DNA from: an uncultured Corynebacterium sp.
Lineage (GTDB): Bacteria; Actinomycetota; Actinomycetes; Mycobacteriales; Mycobacteriaceae
Assembly (NCBI RefSeq): GCF_946222305.1
Contig: NZ_CAMIHZ010000053.1
Location: 1-8,330, forward strand
DNA: 8,330 nt
Direction of reading: 5' to 3'
The stretch's first letter is position 1, and every line of letters begins with the position of its first letter. Shown here in pieces: positions 1 to 6,833 of the stretch. The notes under the pieces were generated by a model. The model did no database searches. It worked only from the letters and a program-made list of their open reading frames with translations, and was not told the DNA's origin. Both the position numbers and the translations under genes were made by a program.

Positions 1-1
1 G

Positions 2-607
2 TGCACCACCGCGGTGGGGTGGGGAACCGGCGTGACGAAATGGCTCGCAGTGGTTTTGGTGGTTCCCGCGCAGTGGGTGGGGTGGGTGGCCACGGTGTTG
101 GCGGGCATCCCCAAGATCACGGTGCCCGAATCGTGGTGGGGGATGGCTATTACTGGCGTGGTCGTGGTGGTTGTTGCGTGGGGGTTGAGATCTCCAGAAC
201 GTGGGGGTGTGCGGTGGGCGTGGGCGGCGACGATCGTGGCCCTGGTGATGATGTGTCGGGTGGGCACGGTGGGCGTCGAAATGCCAAAAAGACAGTGGGC
301 GCCACCCAGAAAAGTAGTGGTGGAACGGGGAAAGGCCCTGGTGGTTAAAGATGACACCGAGGCCATCGCGCTCTTTGGATCCAAGGCAGGAGGGGCAACT
401 GATGACGGGAAAGATGCAAGCGGAGCCAGTGCTGGCAGCGCTAGTGAAGAAAGATCCCGTATCGGTAGCGTCGGTGAAGGTGCGCGCGAGGAACCAGTCG
501 CAGTGGTGGTGGAAGAATGCGGCAAGCCTTTGGAACGGCCGACGTTTACCGCCAGCGGAATTCCCGTGCACTACCCGTGCCGAAACGGAACAAAGGTGGG
601 GAAATGA
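2..607 (+). CDS. comEC: C-terminal part of a ComEC/Rec2-type DNA uptake channel (5' end outside the window)
   Basis: The reading frame is open from the left edge and ends with TGA at 605-607, so the gene starts upstream. The visible ~200 residues begin with hydrophobic segments: one from WLAVVLVVPAQWVGWVATVLAGI, one around WWGMAITGVVVVVVAWGL, and one at WAWAATIVALVMM. The order of an alanine/valine-rich helix, a 'IP..TVPESWWG' loop and another helix resembles the end of the ComEC competence domain, an inner-membrane channel for single-stranded DNA. The holA neighbour fits, since comEC commonly precedes holA in Actinobacteria. After the last helix comes a ~110-residue soluble tail rich in G, A, S and charged residues. 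It ends in a small conserved-looking block (RPTFTASGIPVHYPCRNG). I see no DVGQGD or HxHxDH motif, so the metallo-beta-lactamase domain of long ComEC proteins is absent or unrecognisable. The assignment rests on the membrane pattern and synteny, so another polytopic protein remains possible. Confidence 0.6.
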   Translation, partial: CTTAVGWGTGVTKWLAVVLVVPAQWVGWVATVLAGIPKITVPESWWGMAITGVVVVVVAWGLRSPERGGVRWAWAATIVALVMMCRVGTVGVEMPKRQWAPPRKVVVERGKALVVKDDTEAIALFGSKAGGATDDGKDASGASAGSASEERSRIGSVGEGAREEPVAVVVEECGKPLERPTFTASGIPVHYPCRNGTKVGK

Positions 608-623
608 TGGTGAAACGACGGTA

Positions 624-633
624 GGGAGGTGAT
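624..633 (+). promoter_or_regulatory. Strong Shine-Dalgarno sequence of holA
   Basis: GGGAGGTGAT matches the 16S rRNA anti-Shine-Dalgarno complement over nine of ten positions. It ends 6 bases before the ATG at 640. It favours that start over the in-frame ATG at 667, which has no ribosome binding site but sits 7 bases after CACAAT, a -10-like hexamer that could give a leaderless transcript. Confidence 0.7.
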
Positions 634-639
634 GGTGGG

Positions 640-1656
640 ATGACTCCCCGTGGCACAATAGCCATCATGAACAAGCCGCAGCCACCCGCCCCCGTCAACC
701 TCATTGTCGGTGAAGACGAATTTCTGGCGGAGCGAAGGCGAAAGGCCATTGCGCAGCAGGCACGACAGGCCAGTGGTGATCCGAATCTGCCGGTGGAGAT
801 GCACAAGGCGTCTGAGATCAGTGAACCGGAATTGCTTGAGCTGCTCAGTCCCAGTCTGTTTGCAGAAGACCGCATCATCTACATCAGCGAGATCGAAGAC
901 AAGGGTAAAGACGTCGTTGAACTCGTCGAAGGTGCGATCCGCCAACCTGCGCCGGGAATCGTGCTCATTGTCTGGCACAAGGGCAAGGGACGGAATAAGA
1001 AACTCGTACAGGCATGGCCGAAGCTCGGGGCGGTGGTGCACGAAGCCGCGCCGCTGAAGGGCCGGGCGATCCTGAGCTTCATCGATAACGAGTTCCGGGG
1101 CCACGGGGTGCGTGTCTCTAGCGATGTCACCAACGCCCTCCACGACGCGGTGGGTTCTGACCTGCGCGAACTGGCCAGCGCCGTGAGTCAGCTGGTGGCC
1201 GATACCGACGGGAATGTCACGGCAGACACGGTCCATACCTACTACGTGGGTCGTGCCGAAGTCTCCGGGTTCGATGTCGCCGATCTCGCGGTCACCGGCT
1301 ATGTCACCAACGCGGTCGCGATGGCGCGCAGGGCTATGCAGGTGGGGGCGAAGCCAATTGCGCTGGCTACGGCTTTGGGGATGGGGGTCACTGGCATCGC
1401 CAAGGTGTCTGGGGCCGGTCGTATCGACGCCCGCCGCGATGCCAGCGCTTTCGGGATGAGTCCATGGCAATTGGAGAAGACTGTGCGTAACGCACGCAAC
1501 TGGACCCCCGCGGCTATCGCCGAGGCAGTTCAGATCGTGGCAGATCTCGATGGCGCTACAAAGGGTAGTGCATTGGACGAGGAGTACGCCGTGGAAGAAG
1601 CTGTACGGGCCATCGCGGAGCTGGCGGCGCGGGGCAACGCAGGCAGGCGGCGGTAA
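640..1656 (+). CDS. holA: DNA polymerase III subunit delta (clamp-loader subunit)
   Basis: The 338-residue product is the delta subunit of the clamp-loader complex, which opens the beta sliding clamp for loading on DNA. Family marks are the N-terminal VNLIVGEDEFLAER block (residues 19-32), a PSLFAEDRIIYI segment (71-82) matching the clamp-contacting region of delta, GSDLRELASAVSQL (172-185), the C-terminal-domain segment FGMSPWQLEKTVRNAR (271-286) and the DLDGATKGS element near 302-310. Length is close to the usual 310-340. No Walker A motif is seen, as expected for delta, which is an AAA+-fold protein without ATPase activity. The ATG at 640 is chosen for its strong Shine-Dalgarno; starting at 667 would remove nine residues and still keep the whole fold. 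The gene follows comEC by 32 bases on the same strand and is probably co-transcribed. It converges on rpsT. Confidence 0.93.
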   Translation: MTPRGTIAIMNKPQPPAPVNLIVGEDEFLAERRRKAIAQQARQASGDPNLPVEMHKASEISEPELLELLSPSLFAEDRIIYISEIEDKGKDVVELVEGAIRQPAPGIVLIVWHKGKGRNKKLVQAWPKLGAVVHEAAPLKGRAILSFIDNEFRGHGVRVSSDVTNALHDAVGSDLRELASAVSQLVADTDGNVTADTVHTYYVGRAEVSGFDVADLAVTGYVTNAVAMARRAMQVGAKPIALATALGMGVTGIAKVSGAGRIDARRDASAFGMSPWQLEKTVRNARNWTPAAIAEAVQIVADLDGATKGSALDEEYAVEEAVRAIAELAARGNAGRRR

Positions 1657-1667
1657 AAGAGGTGAGG

Positions 1668-1738
1668 CGAAAAGCAAAACCCGCTTTCACCGCCCAGACC
1701 CTATCCACGAGGGAACAGGGGGAGCGCCGAAAGCGGGT
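1668..1738 (-). terminator. Intrinsic terminator of rpsT
   Basis: A perfect 10-bp inverted repeat, ACCCGCTTTC at 1679-1688 and GAAAGCGGGT at 1729-1738, starts 26 bases after the rpsT stop codon. Read on the minus strand, the stem runs straight into a T-rich stretch (TTTTGCTTTT, complement of about 1669-1679). The 40-base loop is long but contains a smaller CCCT/AGGG stem (1699-1702 with 1710-1713). On the plus strand the stem is followed by AAAGCC with no T tract, so it is oriented for rpsT, though it may also slow read-through from holA. Confidence 0.7.
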
Positions 1739-1764
1739 AAAGCCACAAGTGGGCTGAAGCGAAC

Positions 1765-2028
1765 TTAAGCCATCTTGTTGAAGCGAGCAGCCATACCGGA
1801 CTTCTTGTTCGCCGCGTTGTTGCGGTGAATGGTGCCCTTGGTTACGGCCTTGTCGTAGAAGCGGGAAGCAACGCGCAGCTGCTTCTCAGCGCCTTCCTTG
1901 TCGCCCTTCTCTACCAGCTCGTTGAACTTACGAGCCTCGGTGCGCAGACGGGAACGGATAGCCTGGTTGCGCTTGCGAGCGATCTCGTTGGTGAGAACGC
2001 GCTTCTTCTGCTGCTTGATGTTTGCCAT
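1765..2028 (-). CDS. rpsT: 30S ribosomal protein S20
   Basis: This 87-residue basic protein binds 16S rRNA in the body of the small ribosomal subunit and acts early in 30S assembly. It begins with the family signature MANIKQQKKR, continues with an Arg/Lys-rich helix (ARKRNQAIRSRLRT) and ends with the conserved KGTIHRNNAANKKSGMAARFNKMA. Length is normal. The start is the ATG at 2028 rather than the in-frame ATG at 2037. A purine-rich site (AAAGAGG) lies 10 bases before 2028 but directly abuts 2037, and family members start with MAN. The gene stands alone on the minus strand, converging on holA, with its own promoter and terminator. Confidence 0.97.
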   Translation of the reverse strand: MANIKQQKKRVLTNEIARKRNQAIRSRLRTEARKFNELVEKGDKEGAEKQLRVASRFYDKAVTKGTIHRNNAANKKSGMAARFNKMA

Positions 2029-2181
2029 GAGTGGCATACCTCTTTCTTGTACAAATTCGGTTCACGTAACTGATGTGTGACCATGAAGCGGGCGGATTTC
2101 CGTGCTTCCGTGTTCTCTTACATCCCACCCAAGGTCCTGTGAAATGCGACGAAAGCTCCAACCCAGCTAAGGCTGTGAACT
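2029..2181 (-). other. Predicted rpsT 5' leader
   Basis: If transcription starts about 7 bases after the -10 box proposed at 2188-2193, the rpsT mRNA would carry a leader of about 150 bases. No convincing ORF, tRNA or known riboswitch was recognised in it. It contains a tandem 7-base repeat, TTCCGTG at 2098-2104 and 2106-2112 on the plus strand. A GGTTCACG at 2060-2067 is complementary to CGGTGAACC at 2206-2214, which lies in the promoter rather than the leader. S20 is autoregulated through its leader in E. coli, so this length is notable, but no conserved structure is claimed. Confidence 0.35.
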
Positions 2182-2187
2182 CGAGAT

Positions 2188-2216
2188 AATTTACCAGCTC
2201 ATTTTCGGTGAACCAA
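2188..2216 (-). promoter_or_regulatory. Candidate promoter of rpsT
   Basis: On the minus strand a -35-like TTGGTT (2211-2216) and a -10-like TAAATT (2188-2193, fitting TANNNT) are separated by exactly 17 bases, and TGG precedes the -10 box. It points at rpsT and lies in the non-coding gap between the pemK-like stop codon and the rpsT start. This is pattern matching only. Confidence 0.5.
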
Positions 2217-2282
2217 AACCGATCATGGAGTGACGGCGGTAAAGAGAAGAACCAGCGTAAAGCAGGACCGCCCCGTGTTGGT

Positions 2283-2819
2283 TTAATGCCAGCCGTAGCG
2301 TCGGCGCAGCTGAGTGGCGATACGTTCGTAGCGGCGCTCAGGCATGGAAACGCCCCGGCGCTGAATAGATTCCTCGGGGAACTGCAGGACCTTGTCGAGG
2401 CGCACCCAGTTCTCATCGGCGTCGTAATTCCATGGCCCATGCCCAATCCGCAACCAGTTGTCTTCTGTGGCATGGTTCTCGTTCGAGCTGATCAGAAGAC
2501 CCATAAGATGGTGGCGATTGCGACCGACGATGACCACGGCGCGGCGCTCTAACTCCCCCGACTTGCGGGTACGGATATTGACCCATACGACTTCACCACT
2601 ATCGGCCTGTCCATCCATGTCTGGGGCGTACAGAACTGAGCGGGCAAGGTCGCGCGTGCGAGTCTTGGTTGTTTCGTCCTTGTCTTGGATGGTTTGCTGT
2701 CGGGAATCGATCAGCCCTAGTTGGGAATCCATCTCTTGTAGCCCTCGGTCCAAACTATCCGAGCGCTTGAAAATGGAACGCAGGATTCGTTGCAGTATAT
2801 TGCCCTGTCGCTCGCTCAT
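2283..2819 (-). CDS. PemK/MazF-fold protein, no adjacent antitoxin
   Basis: The 178-residue product has two parts. Residues 1-60 are charged and helical-looking (MSERQGNILQRILRSIF..., then a DSR/QDKDE-rich stretch). Residues ~58-178 resemble the PemK/MazF family found in Actinobacteria: ARSVLYAPDMDGQADSGEVVWV (59-80), a strand RRAVVIVGR (92-100) with the following LMGLLISS (105-112), the W...IG.G.W block (122-130), WVRLDKVLQFPEE (138-150) and the C-terminal LRRRYGW. Classical MazF and PemK toxins are mRNA endonucleases, but this longer type is usually found without an antitoxin and its activity is unproven. There is no small antitoxin ORF on either side. The ATG at 2819 has only a weak GGTGAA upstream. 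It lies next to lepA in divergent orientation; I recall a similar gene beside lepA in other Actinobacteria, which would argue for a housekeeping rather than a mobile role. Confidence 0.8.
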   Translation of the reverse strand: MSERQGNILQRILRSIFKRSDSLDRGLQEMDSQLGLIDSRQQTIQDKDETTKTRTRDLARSVLYAPDMDGQADSGEVVWVNIRTRKSGELERRAVVIVGRNRHHLMGLLISSNENHATEDNWLRIGHGPWNYDADENWVRLDKVLQFPEESIQRRGVSMPERRYERIATQLRRRYGWH

Positions 2820-2937
2820 GCTTCACCACGCTATCTAAGCCACCGTGCCGTGCCCAGTTGTGCCCGAAAATTAACCTCCAACGGGGATTATCACGGTGGG
2901 TGCGGACCGGATTTTTCATTCGTATCGCTCAGCATAG

Positions 2938-2966
2938 TTGTTGGTGCACTGCTGTGTACCTACGCT
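2938..2966 (+). promoter_or_regulatory. Candidate promoter of lepA
   Basis: TTGTTG (2938-2943) and TACGCT (2961-2966, fitting the corynebacterial TANNNT -10 pattern) are 17 bases apart and point towards lepA. Transcription from here would start near 2973 and give a leader of about 100 bases that includes the hairpin at 2977-3001. No stronger pair was seen in the gap, but the match is modest. Confidence 0.35.
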
Positions 2967-2976
2967 GAGATTTTTC

Positions 2977-3001
2977 GGCCCCATGCAGGGCGGATGGGGC
3001 C
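2977..3001 (+). repeat. GC-rich hairpin in the lepA upstream region
   Basis: A perfect 8-bp inverted repeat, GGCCCCAT (2977-2984) and ATGGGGCC (2994-3001), encloses a 9-base loop. Neither strand shows a T tract after the stem, so it is not an ordinary terminator. It lies just after the candidate start of transcription and about 75 bases before the lepA ATG, so it would form in the 5' leader. Its function is unknown. Confidence 0.5.
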
Positions 3002-3028
3002 CGCGAGTGACGAATATGTCGCCGGTGT

Positions 3029-3046
3029 TCCACATAGTAGTGTGGA
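3029..3046. repeat. Short palindrome (possible operator) before lepA
   Basis: TCCACA (3029-3034) and TGTGGA (3041-3046) form an inverted repeat around TAGTAG. It lies 14 bases before the lepA Shine-Dalgarno sequence. It could be a protein binding site or a small mRNA stem that modulates ribosome access. Arms of six bases can arise by chance. Confidence 0.3.
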
Positions 3047-3060
3047 CTGGTAAACGAACT

Positions 3061-3066
3061 AGGAGG
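3061..3066 (+). promoter_or_regulatory. Shine-Dalgarno sequence of lepA
   Basis: A perfect AGGAGG lies 9 bases before the ATG at 3076 and fixes that start. The frame is open further upstream, to 2938, but the extra 46 residues look like translated intergenic DNA and share nothing with the LepA family. Confidence 0.85.
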
Positions 3067-3075
3067 GCACCCCAT

Positions 3076-4926
3076 ATGGCCGCGAAGCAGAAAAACTATG
3101 CGACGGAGACTTTCACCGACCCTTCACGCATTCGAAATTTCTGCATCATCGCTCACATTGACCACGGCAAGTCCACCTTGGCGGACCGCATTCTTCAGAT
3201 GTCCGGCGTGGTGGAGGATCGCGACATGCGCGACCAATACTTGGACAACATGGATATTGAGCGCGAGCGTGGCATCACGATTAAGGCGCAAAACGTTCGT
3301 TTGCCATGGGTTCCCACAACTGGTGCACACGCTGGCGAGCAGCTCGTCATGCACCTGATTGATACGCCAGGTCACGTGGACTTCACGTACGAGGTGTCCC
3401 GTGCGCTGGAGGCCTGTGAGGGGTGCATCCTGCTGGTCGATGCTGCGCAAGGTATCGAGGCGCAGACGCTAGCGAACCTGTACCTGGCCATGGAGAACGA
3501 TCTCGAGATTATCCCGGTACTCAACAAGATCGACCTGCCAGCTGCGGATCCCGATAAATACTCCGCCGAAATCGCGCACATCATTGGCTGCGAACCAGAA
3601 GACGTTCTGCGGGTATCCGGAAAAACCGGCGAGGGCGTGCCGGAACTCTTGGACAAGGTGTGTGAATTGGTGCCAGCACCCGTCGGTGATTCCGACGCGC
3701 CTGCCCGCGCAATGATTTTCGACTCGGTCTACGACATTTACCGCGGCGTGGTGACCTACGTCCGCATGATGGACGGCCGCTTGGAAAGCCGCCAGAAGAT
3801 CCAGATGATGAGCACCGGCGCCACCCACGAGACTCTCGAAATCGGTGTGGTATCCCCAGAGCCCACCAAGACCAAGGGGCTGGGTGTCGGCGAAGTGGGT
3901 TACATCATCACCGGCGTGAAGGACGTTCGCCAATCCAAGGTCGGCGATACGATCACTTGGGCTCACAACGGCGCCGAAACCCCATTGAAGGGATACGCCG
4001 AACCGAAGCCAATGGTGTACTCCGGCTTGTTCCCAGTCACTGCCGCCCAATACCCCGACCTTCGCGAGGCTATTGAGAAACTGCAGCTTAATGACGCCTC
4101 GCTGACCTTCGAACCCGAAACTTCCGTCGCACTCGGGTTTGGATTCCGCTGCGGATTCCTCGGGCTTTTGCACATGGAGATCACCCGCACCCGCCTAGAG
4201 CGCGAATTCGACCTCGACTTGATCTCCACCGCGCCTAGCGTTGTGTACCGCGTGGTCAAGGAAGACGGGGAAGAGGTACTGGTTCGAAATCCTTCCGATT
4301 GGCCGGGCGGGAAGCTGCGGGAAGTCTACGAACCCATGGTCGACATGACGATCATCGTCCCCGAGGAGTTCCTCGGTGGCACCATGGAGCTGTGCCAATC
4401 CAAGCGCGGCCAGATGAAGAATATGGACTTCCTCTCGCAAGAGCGTGTGGAGCTGCGCTACCACATTCCGCTGGGCGAGATCATCTTCGACTTTTTCGAC
4501 ATGCTCAAGTCCCGCACCAAGGGCTATGCATCCTTGAACTACGAAGAAGCCGGTGACCAGCTGGCGGATCTCGTCAAGGTTGACATTCTGTTGCAGGGCG
4601 ATCCAGTCGATGCGTTTAGCGCCATCGTTCACCGCGATAACGCCCAGTGGTACGGCAACAAGATGACCGTGAAGCTCAAGGAGCTGATTCCACGTCAGCA
4701 GTTCGAGGTCCCAGTCCAGGCTGCTATTGGATCGAAGATTATCGCCCGCGAAAACATCCGTGCGCTGCGCAAGGACGTGTTGGCTAAGTGCTACGGCGGC
4801 GATATCTCCCGCAAGCGCAAACTGCTGGAGAAGCAGAAAGAAGGTAAGAAGCGCATGAAGTCCATCGGCTCGGTATCCGTGCCACAAGAGGCCTTCGTCG
4901 CGGCGCTTTCCACCGATTCGGAGTAA
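3076..4926 (+). CDS. lepA: Elongation factor 4 (LepA GTPase)
   Basis: This 616-residue translational GTPase acts on the ribosome; it is described as a back-translocase and as a factor in 30S biogenesis. The G domain is complete: P-loop AHIDHGKS (26-33), the switch I segment RERGITIK (63-70), DTPGH (96-100), NKID (150-153) and SGK (181-183). It is followed by a beta-barrel domain, EF-G-like domains III and V (GFGFRCGFLGLLHMEI around 354-369; SKRGQMKNMDFL around 442-453), and the LepA-specific C-terminal domain with YGGDISRKRKLLEKQKEGKKRMK (573-595). There is no EF-G domain IV, as expected. Length matches actinobacterial LepA. It stands alone between a divergent PemK-like gene and a convergent FUSC gene, with its own terminator. 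No anomalies seen. Confidence 0.98.
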   Translation: MAAKQKNYATETFTDPSRIRNFCIIAHIDHGKSTLADRILQMSGVVEDRDMRDQYLDNMDIERERGITIKAQNVRLPWVPTTGAHAGEQLVMHLIDTPGHVDFTYEVSRALEACEGCILLVDAAQGIEAQTLANLYLAMENDLEIIPVLNKIDLPAADPDKYSAEIAHIIGCEPEDVLRVSGKTGEGVPELLDKVCELVPAPVGDSDAPARAMIFDSVYDIYRGVVTYVRMMDGRLESRQKIQMMSTGATHETLEIGVVSPEPTKTKGLGVGEVGYIITGVKDVRQSKVGDTITWAHNGAETPLKGYAEPKPMVYSGLFPVTAAQYPDLREAIEKLQLNDASLTFEPETSVALGFGFRCGFLGLLHMEITRTRLEREFDLDLISTAPSVVYRVVKEDGEEVLVRNPSDWPGGKLREVYEPMVDMTIIVPEEFLGGTMELCQSKRGQMKNMDFLSQERVELRYHIPLGEIIFDFFDMLKSRTKGYASLNYEEAGDQLADLVKVDILLQGDPVDAFSAIVHRDNAQWYGNKMTVKLKELIPRQQFEVPVQAAIGSKIIARENIRALRKDVLAKCYGGDISRKRKLLEKQKEGKKRMKSIGSVSVPQEAFVAALSTDSE

Positions 4927-4946
4927 TCACGTCAGCCAGCAAGTAT

Positions 4947-4985
4947 CCCCCATCTCTAAGAGGACAGAGGTGGGGGCTGCTTTTT
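4947..4985 (+). terminator. Intrinsic terminator of lepA
   Basis: An 11-bp stem (CCCCCATCTCT at 4947-4957 with AGAGGTGGGGG at 4966-4976, a single A/G mismatch that becomes a pairable G-U in RNA) closes an 8-base loop. It is followed by CTGC and a run of five T (4981-4985). It begins 20 bases after the lepA stop codon. The minus strand has no T run after the stem, so it serves lepA rather than the convergent FUSC gene. Confidence 0.85.
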
Positions 4986-5057
4986 GAGAGTTGATGCTGC
5001 TGCGAGCGAGCGCGTTTCCAACCGTGCTTGCTGAAAACTTGAAGTTATCGTCGCAAG

Positions 5058-6776
5058 CTACGAGCGCTCGTCATCGAGCAAGAGCCGAACTTCCGCAGCG
5101 AGGTGAGACAAATCATCCAAACTTGCCTCGTTGCGGCCTCGGCTGTTGCAGTAGTCTAGCAACATGTAGCCGGTGCGCTGCATCTGCTGGTGACGTGCCC
5201 AAACCTCCTCGGCCATCATGGGATGGTTCGCCGATAGGGTCATGACGGTGCGCCGTTCCGTCAGCAACTCGTACTGCAAGTCGCGGCGCTCAGGCAGGGC
5301 GCGGCGTGGCGTCGTAACCAAAAGAGCGCCAAGAAGAGCACCCATGGCGTTACGGCAGTTTTGGGTGACGAAGGCGTGGTAGCGAGCCTCCGCCTTCGGG
5401 CGAAGGAACCACAGCACGGCCAAGCTAGCGAGAACGGCGAAGAAGACCTCCATGGTTCGGGAGGTTAAGACGTGGCCGATGTCTTGGGCGTTGGAACTAC
5501 CCATCATCAGCGCGATGGGGGTCGTGAAAATTACGGCGAGGGCGTAATTCTTAACCACGAAAATCTCGGCGCCGAACTGGCCGATGGCCAAAACCGTGAG
5601 CATCCAAAAGCCACTGACCTCAAAGTGGTGCAGCAGCGCGAAAATCCCGATTCCCACCAGGGAGCCGAACATGCGCTGAATGCCCCGCACCATCCCAGGG
5701 ATCCGCTCCGGGCCCCACTGCAGCATGATGACTGCGGAAACTACAGCCCAATCTGGGCGGTCAAAACCGAGCGCGATACCGATCACTGCTGAGATCACGC
5801 TGGCGAAAGCCACACGCTGGGCGGTGACAACGGCATGGGAATTCCACGTCAATGAACGATTGATGCGGGAGCGCACTTCGGGTCGGGCCAAGGGGATGGT
5901 GGCGCGGGATGGATCGACTAGGGCGGGGGAGTCGCTGAGTTCGTCGCTAACTGGGATCACGCCTGAGGTGGTGTTGATGCGCATCAGGTCCATGCGGGCC
6001 TGTTGTGTGCGCTCGACCAACCCGGATAACTGGGGGCGGATTACACGACCGCCATTGATGATGCCTGCGGAGGCCAGCACCGACCACGCGTTGGCCAGCG
6101 CAGTTTGTGCCTTGTGGTTACCGGCGATCGAAGGGTTCTCCTCGAAGTCCTTGACCGCATTCTCCAAGTTTTGCACGGTGCTTTCTTCCGGGCCATGCGG
6201 GTTGACGAAAAACGCGGACATGCCGAAGATCAGCCCCGACAGCACACCAATGGCACACCATGCCCCCACGTCCCAGGGCGTAAGGCCTCCGCGGGCGCTC
6301 ATGGAGGCGCCACCGGTCACCATGATGACGAAGAACACCCCAGGTGGAGGCAACATCAGCGCATTCTGGATGAATGTGCCTATTAAGCCGAACAACGTTG
6401 TAAGCGCGGCGGTCAGCGCCAGCCACCACATCGTCCCGCCGGCGTTGATATGATCCCACACGACATGACCAACCGCGTTACCAGCGACCACGCCGGCCAG
6501 CAGCAAAGCGCCGGAGATCAGGATGTAACGCCACCGCGTGCGATACGGCTGCCCTTCGCCGTAAATCACGGAAAACACGCCCGCTGCCAGCAGTAGCATG
6601 TGCTGTTCAAAACCCAGGGCCAAACAGATGAGTCCCGGAACATAGAGCGCTAACGCGGCACGTGTTGCTCCCGGCCAGCGTGGCGCGGAAGAGTGCATCG
6701 TGGTTAGAAGCGTCCATGGATGGGGTTGTTGGGGCCTGGGCTCTGAATACTCCTGCACGCGTTGACTCACACACAC
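5058..6776 (-). CDS. FUSC-family inner-membrane protein (putative transporter)
   Basis: The 572-residue protein has the two-bundle architecture of FUSC proteins, the family that includes aromatic acid efflux protein AaeB and YccS-like proteins. The first membrane bundle covers about residues 39-191 (hydrophobic segments near 39-57, 59-72, 82-108, 117-141, 145-155, 169-191). A soluble linker of about 125 residues follows. The second bundle covers 319-458 and carries the family hallmark RPDWAVVSAVIMLQ (340-353) and the R..Q RMFGSLVGIG element (364-377). A soluble C-terminal domain ends at 572. Substrate is unknown; efflux of small organic molecules is inferred from relatives. The start is uncertain: the GTG at 6776 lacks a good Shine-Dalgarno but lies 3 bases after the stop of a small ORF, while the ATG at 6698 would remove 26 residues and still precede the first helix. 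It is downstream of the DUF2786 gene on the same strand, probably in one transcript. Confidence 0.85.
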   Translation of the reverse strand: MCVSQRVQEYSEPRPQQPHPWTLLTTMHSSAPRWPGATRAALALYVPGLICLALGFEQHMLLLAAGVFSVIYGEGQPYRTRWRYILISGALLLAGVVAGNAVGHVVWDHINAGGTMWWLALTAALTTLFGLIGTFIQNALMLPPPGVFFVIMVTGGASMSARGGLTPWDVGAWCAIGVLSGLIFGMSAFFVNPHGPEESTVQNLENAVKDFEENPSIAGNHKAQTALANAWSVLASAGIINGGRVIRPQLSGLVERTQQARMDLMRINTTSGVIPVSDELSDSPALVDPSRATIPLARPEVRSRINRSLTWNSHAVVTAQRVAFASVISAVIGIALGFDRPDWAVVSAVIMLQWGPERIPGMVRGIQRMFGSLVGIGIFALLHHFEVSGFWMLTVLAIGQFGAEIFVVKNYALAVIFTTPIALMMGSSNAQDIGHVLTSRTMEVFFAVLASLAVLWFLRPKAEARYHAFVTQNCRNAMGALLGALLVTTPRRALPERRDLQYELLTERRTVMTLSANHPMMAEEVWARHQQMQRTGYMLLDYCNSRGRNEASLDDLSHLAAEVRLLLDDERS

Positions 6777-6779
6777 AGC

Positions 6780-6833
6780 CTAGTCTGGGTACACTTCAGC
6801 CGTCTTCCCGGGTTCGTCCGCCGGCCAGCTCAT
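6780..6833 (-). CDS. Possible 17-residue peptide before the FUSC gene
   Basis: An ATG at 6833 opens a short frame, MSWPADEPGKTAEVYPD, ending in TAG at 6780-6782. A purine run, AGGGGG, lies 5 bases before the ATG and GAGGTG lies further upstream. The stop codon is 3 bases before the GTG start of the FUSC gene, which has no clear ribosome site of its own, so translational coupling is conceivable. Such short frames often occur by chance, and no homologue is known to me. Confidence 0.25.
   Translation of the reverse strand: MSWPADEPGKTAEVYPD

Noticed and set aside
571..1677. 368-residue open frame on the minus strand across holA
   Set aside because: It is the complement of holA, rich in His, Arg and Pro, with no family resemblance. 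holA on the plus strand has clear motifs and a strong ribosome site.
2235..2272. GGCGGT/ACCGCC inverted repeat after the pemK-like gene as a terminator
   Set aside because: The loop is about 26 bases, the stem only 6, and no T tract follows on the minus strand.
2887..2892. GATAAT on the minus strand as the -10 box of the pemK-like gene
   Set aside because: A good -10 hexamer, but no acceptable -35 at 16-19 bases, so no promoter is called.
2938..3075. Longer LepA start giving 46 extra residues
   Set aside because: The upstream residues do not resemble LepA, and a perfect AGGAGG sets the start at 3076.
4195..4887. Long minus-strand frames inside lepA (also 3469-4173)
   Set aside because: Shadows of the LepA reading frame; composition is unlike real proteins and LepA motifs fully explain the region.
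5060..5071. 12-base palindrome ACGAGCGCTCGT at the end of the FUSC gene
   Set aside because: It lies in codons for the last residues and stop of the protein, with no T tract or other regulatory context; probably coincidental.
5680..6453. 257-residue plus-strand frame inside the FUSC gene
   Set aside because: Overlaps the FUSC frame antisense; no hydrophobic pattern or recognisable domain, and no ribosome site.
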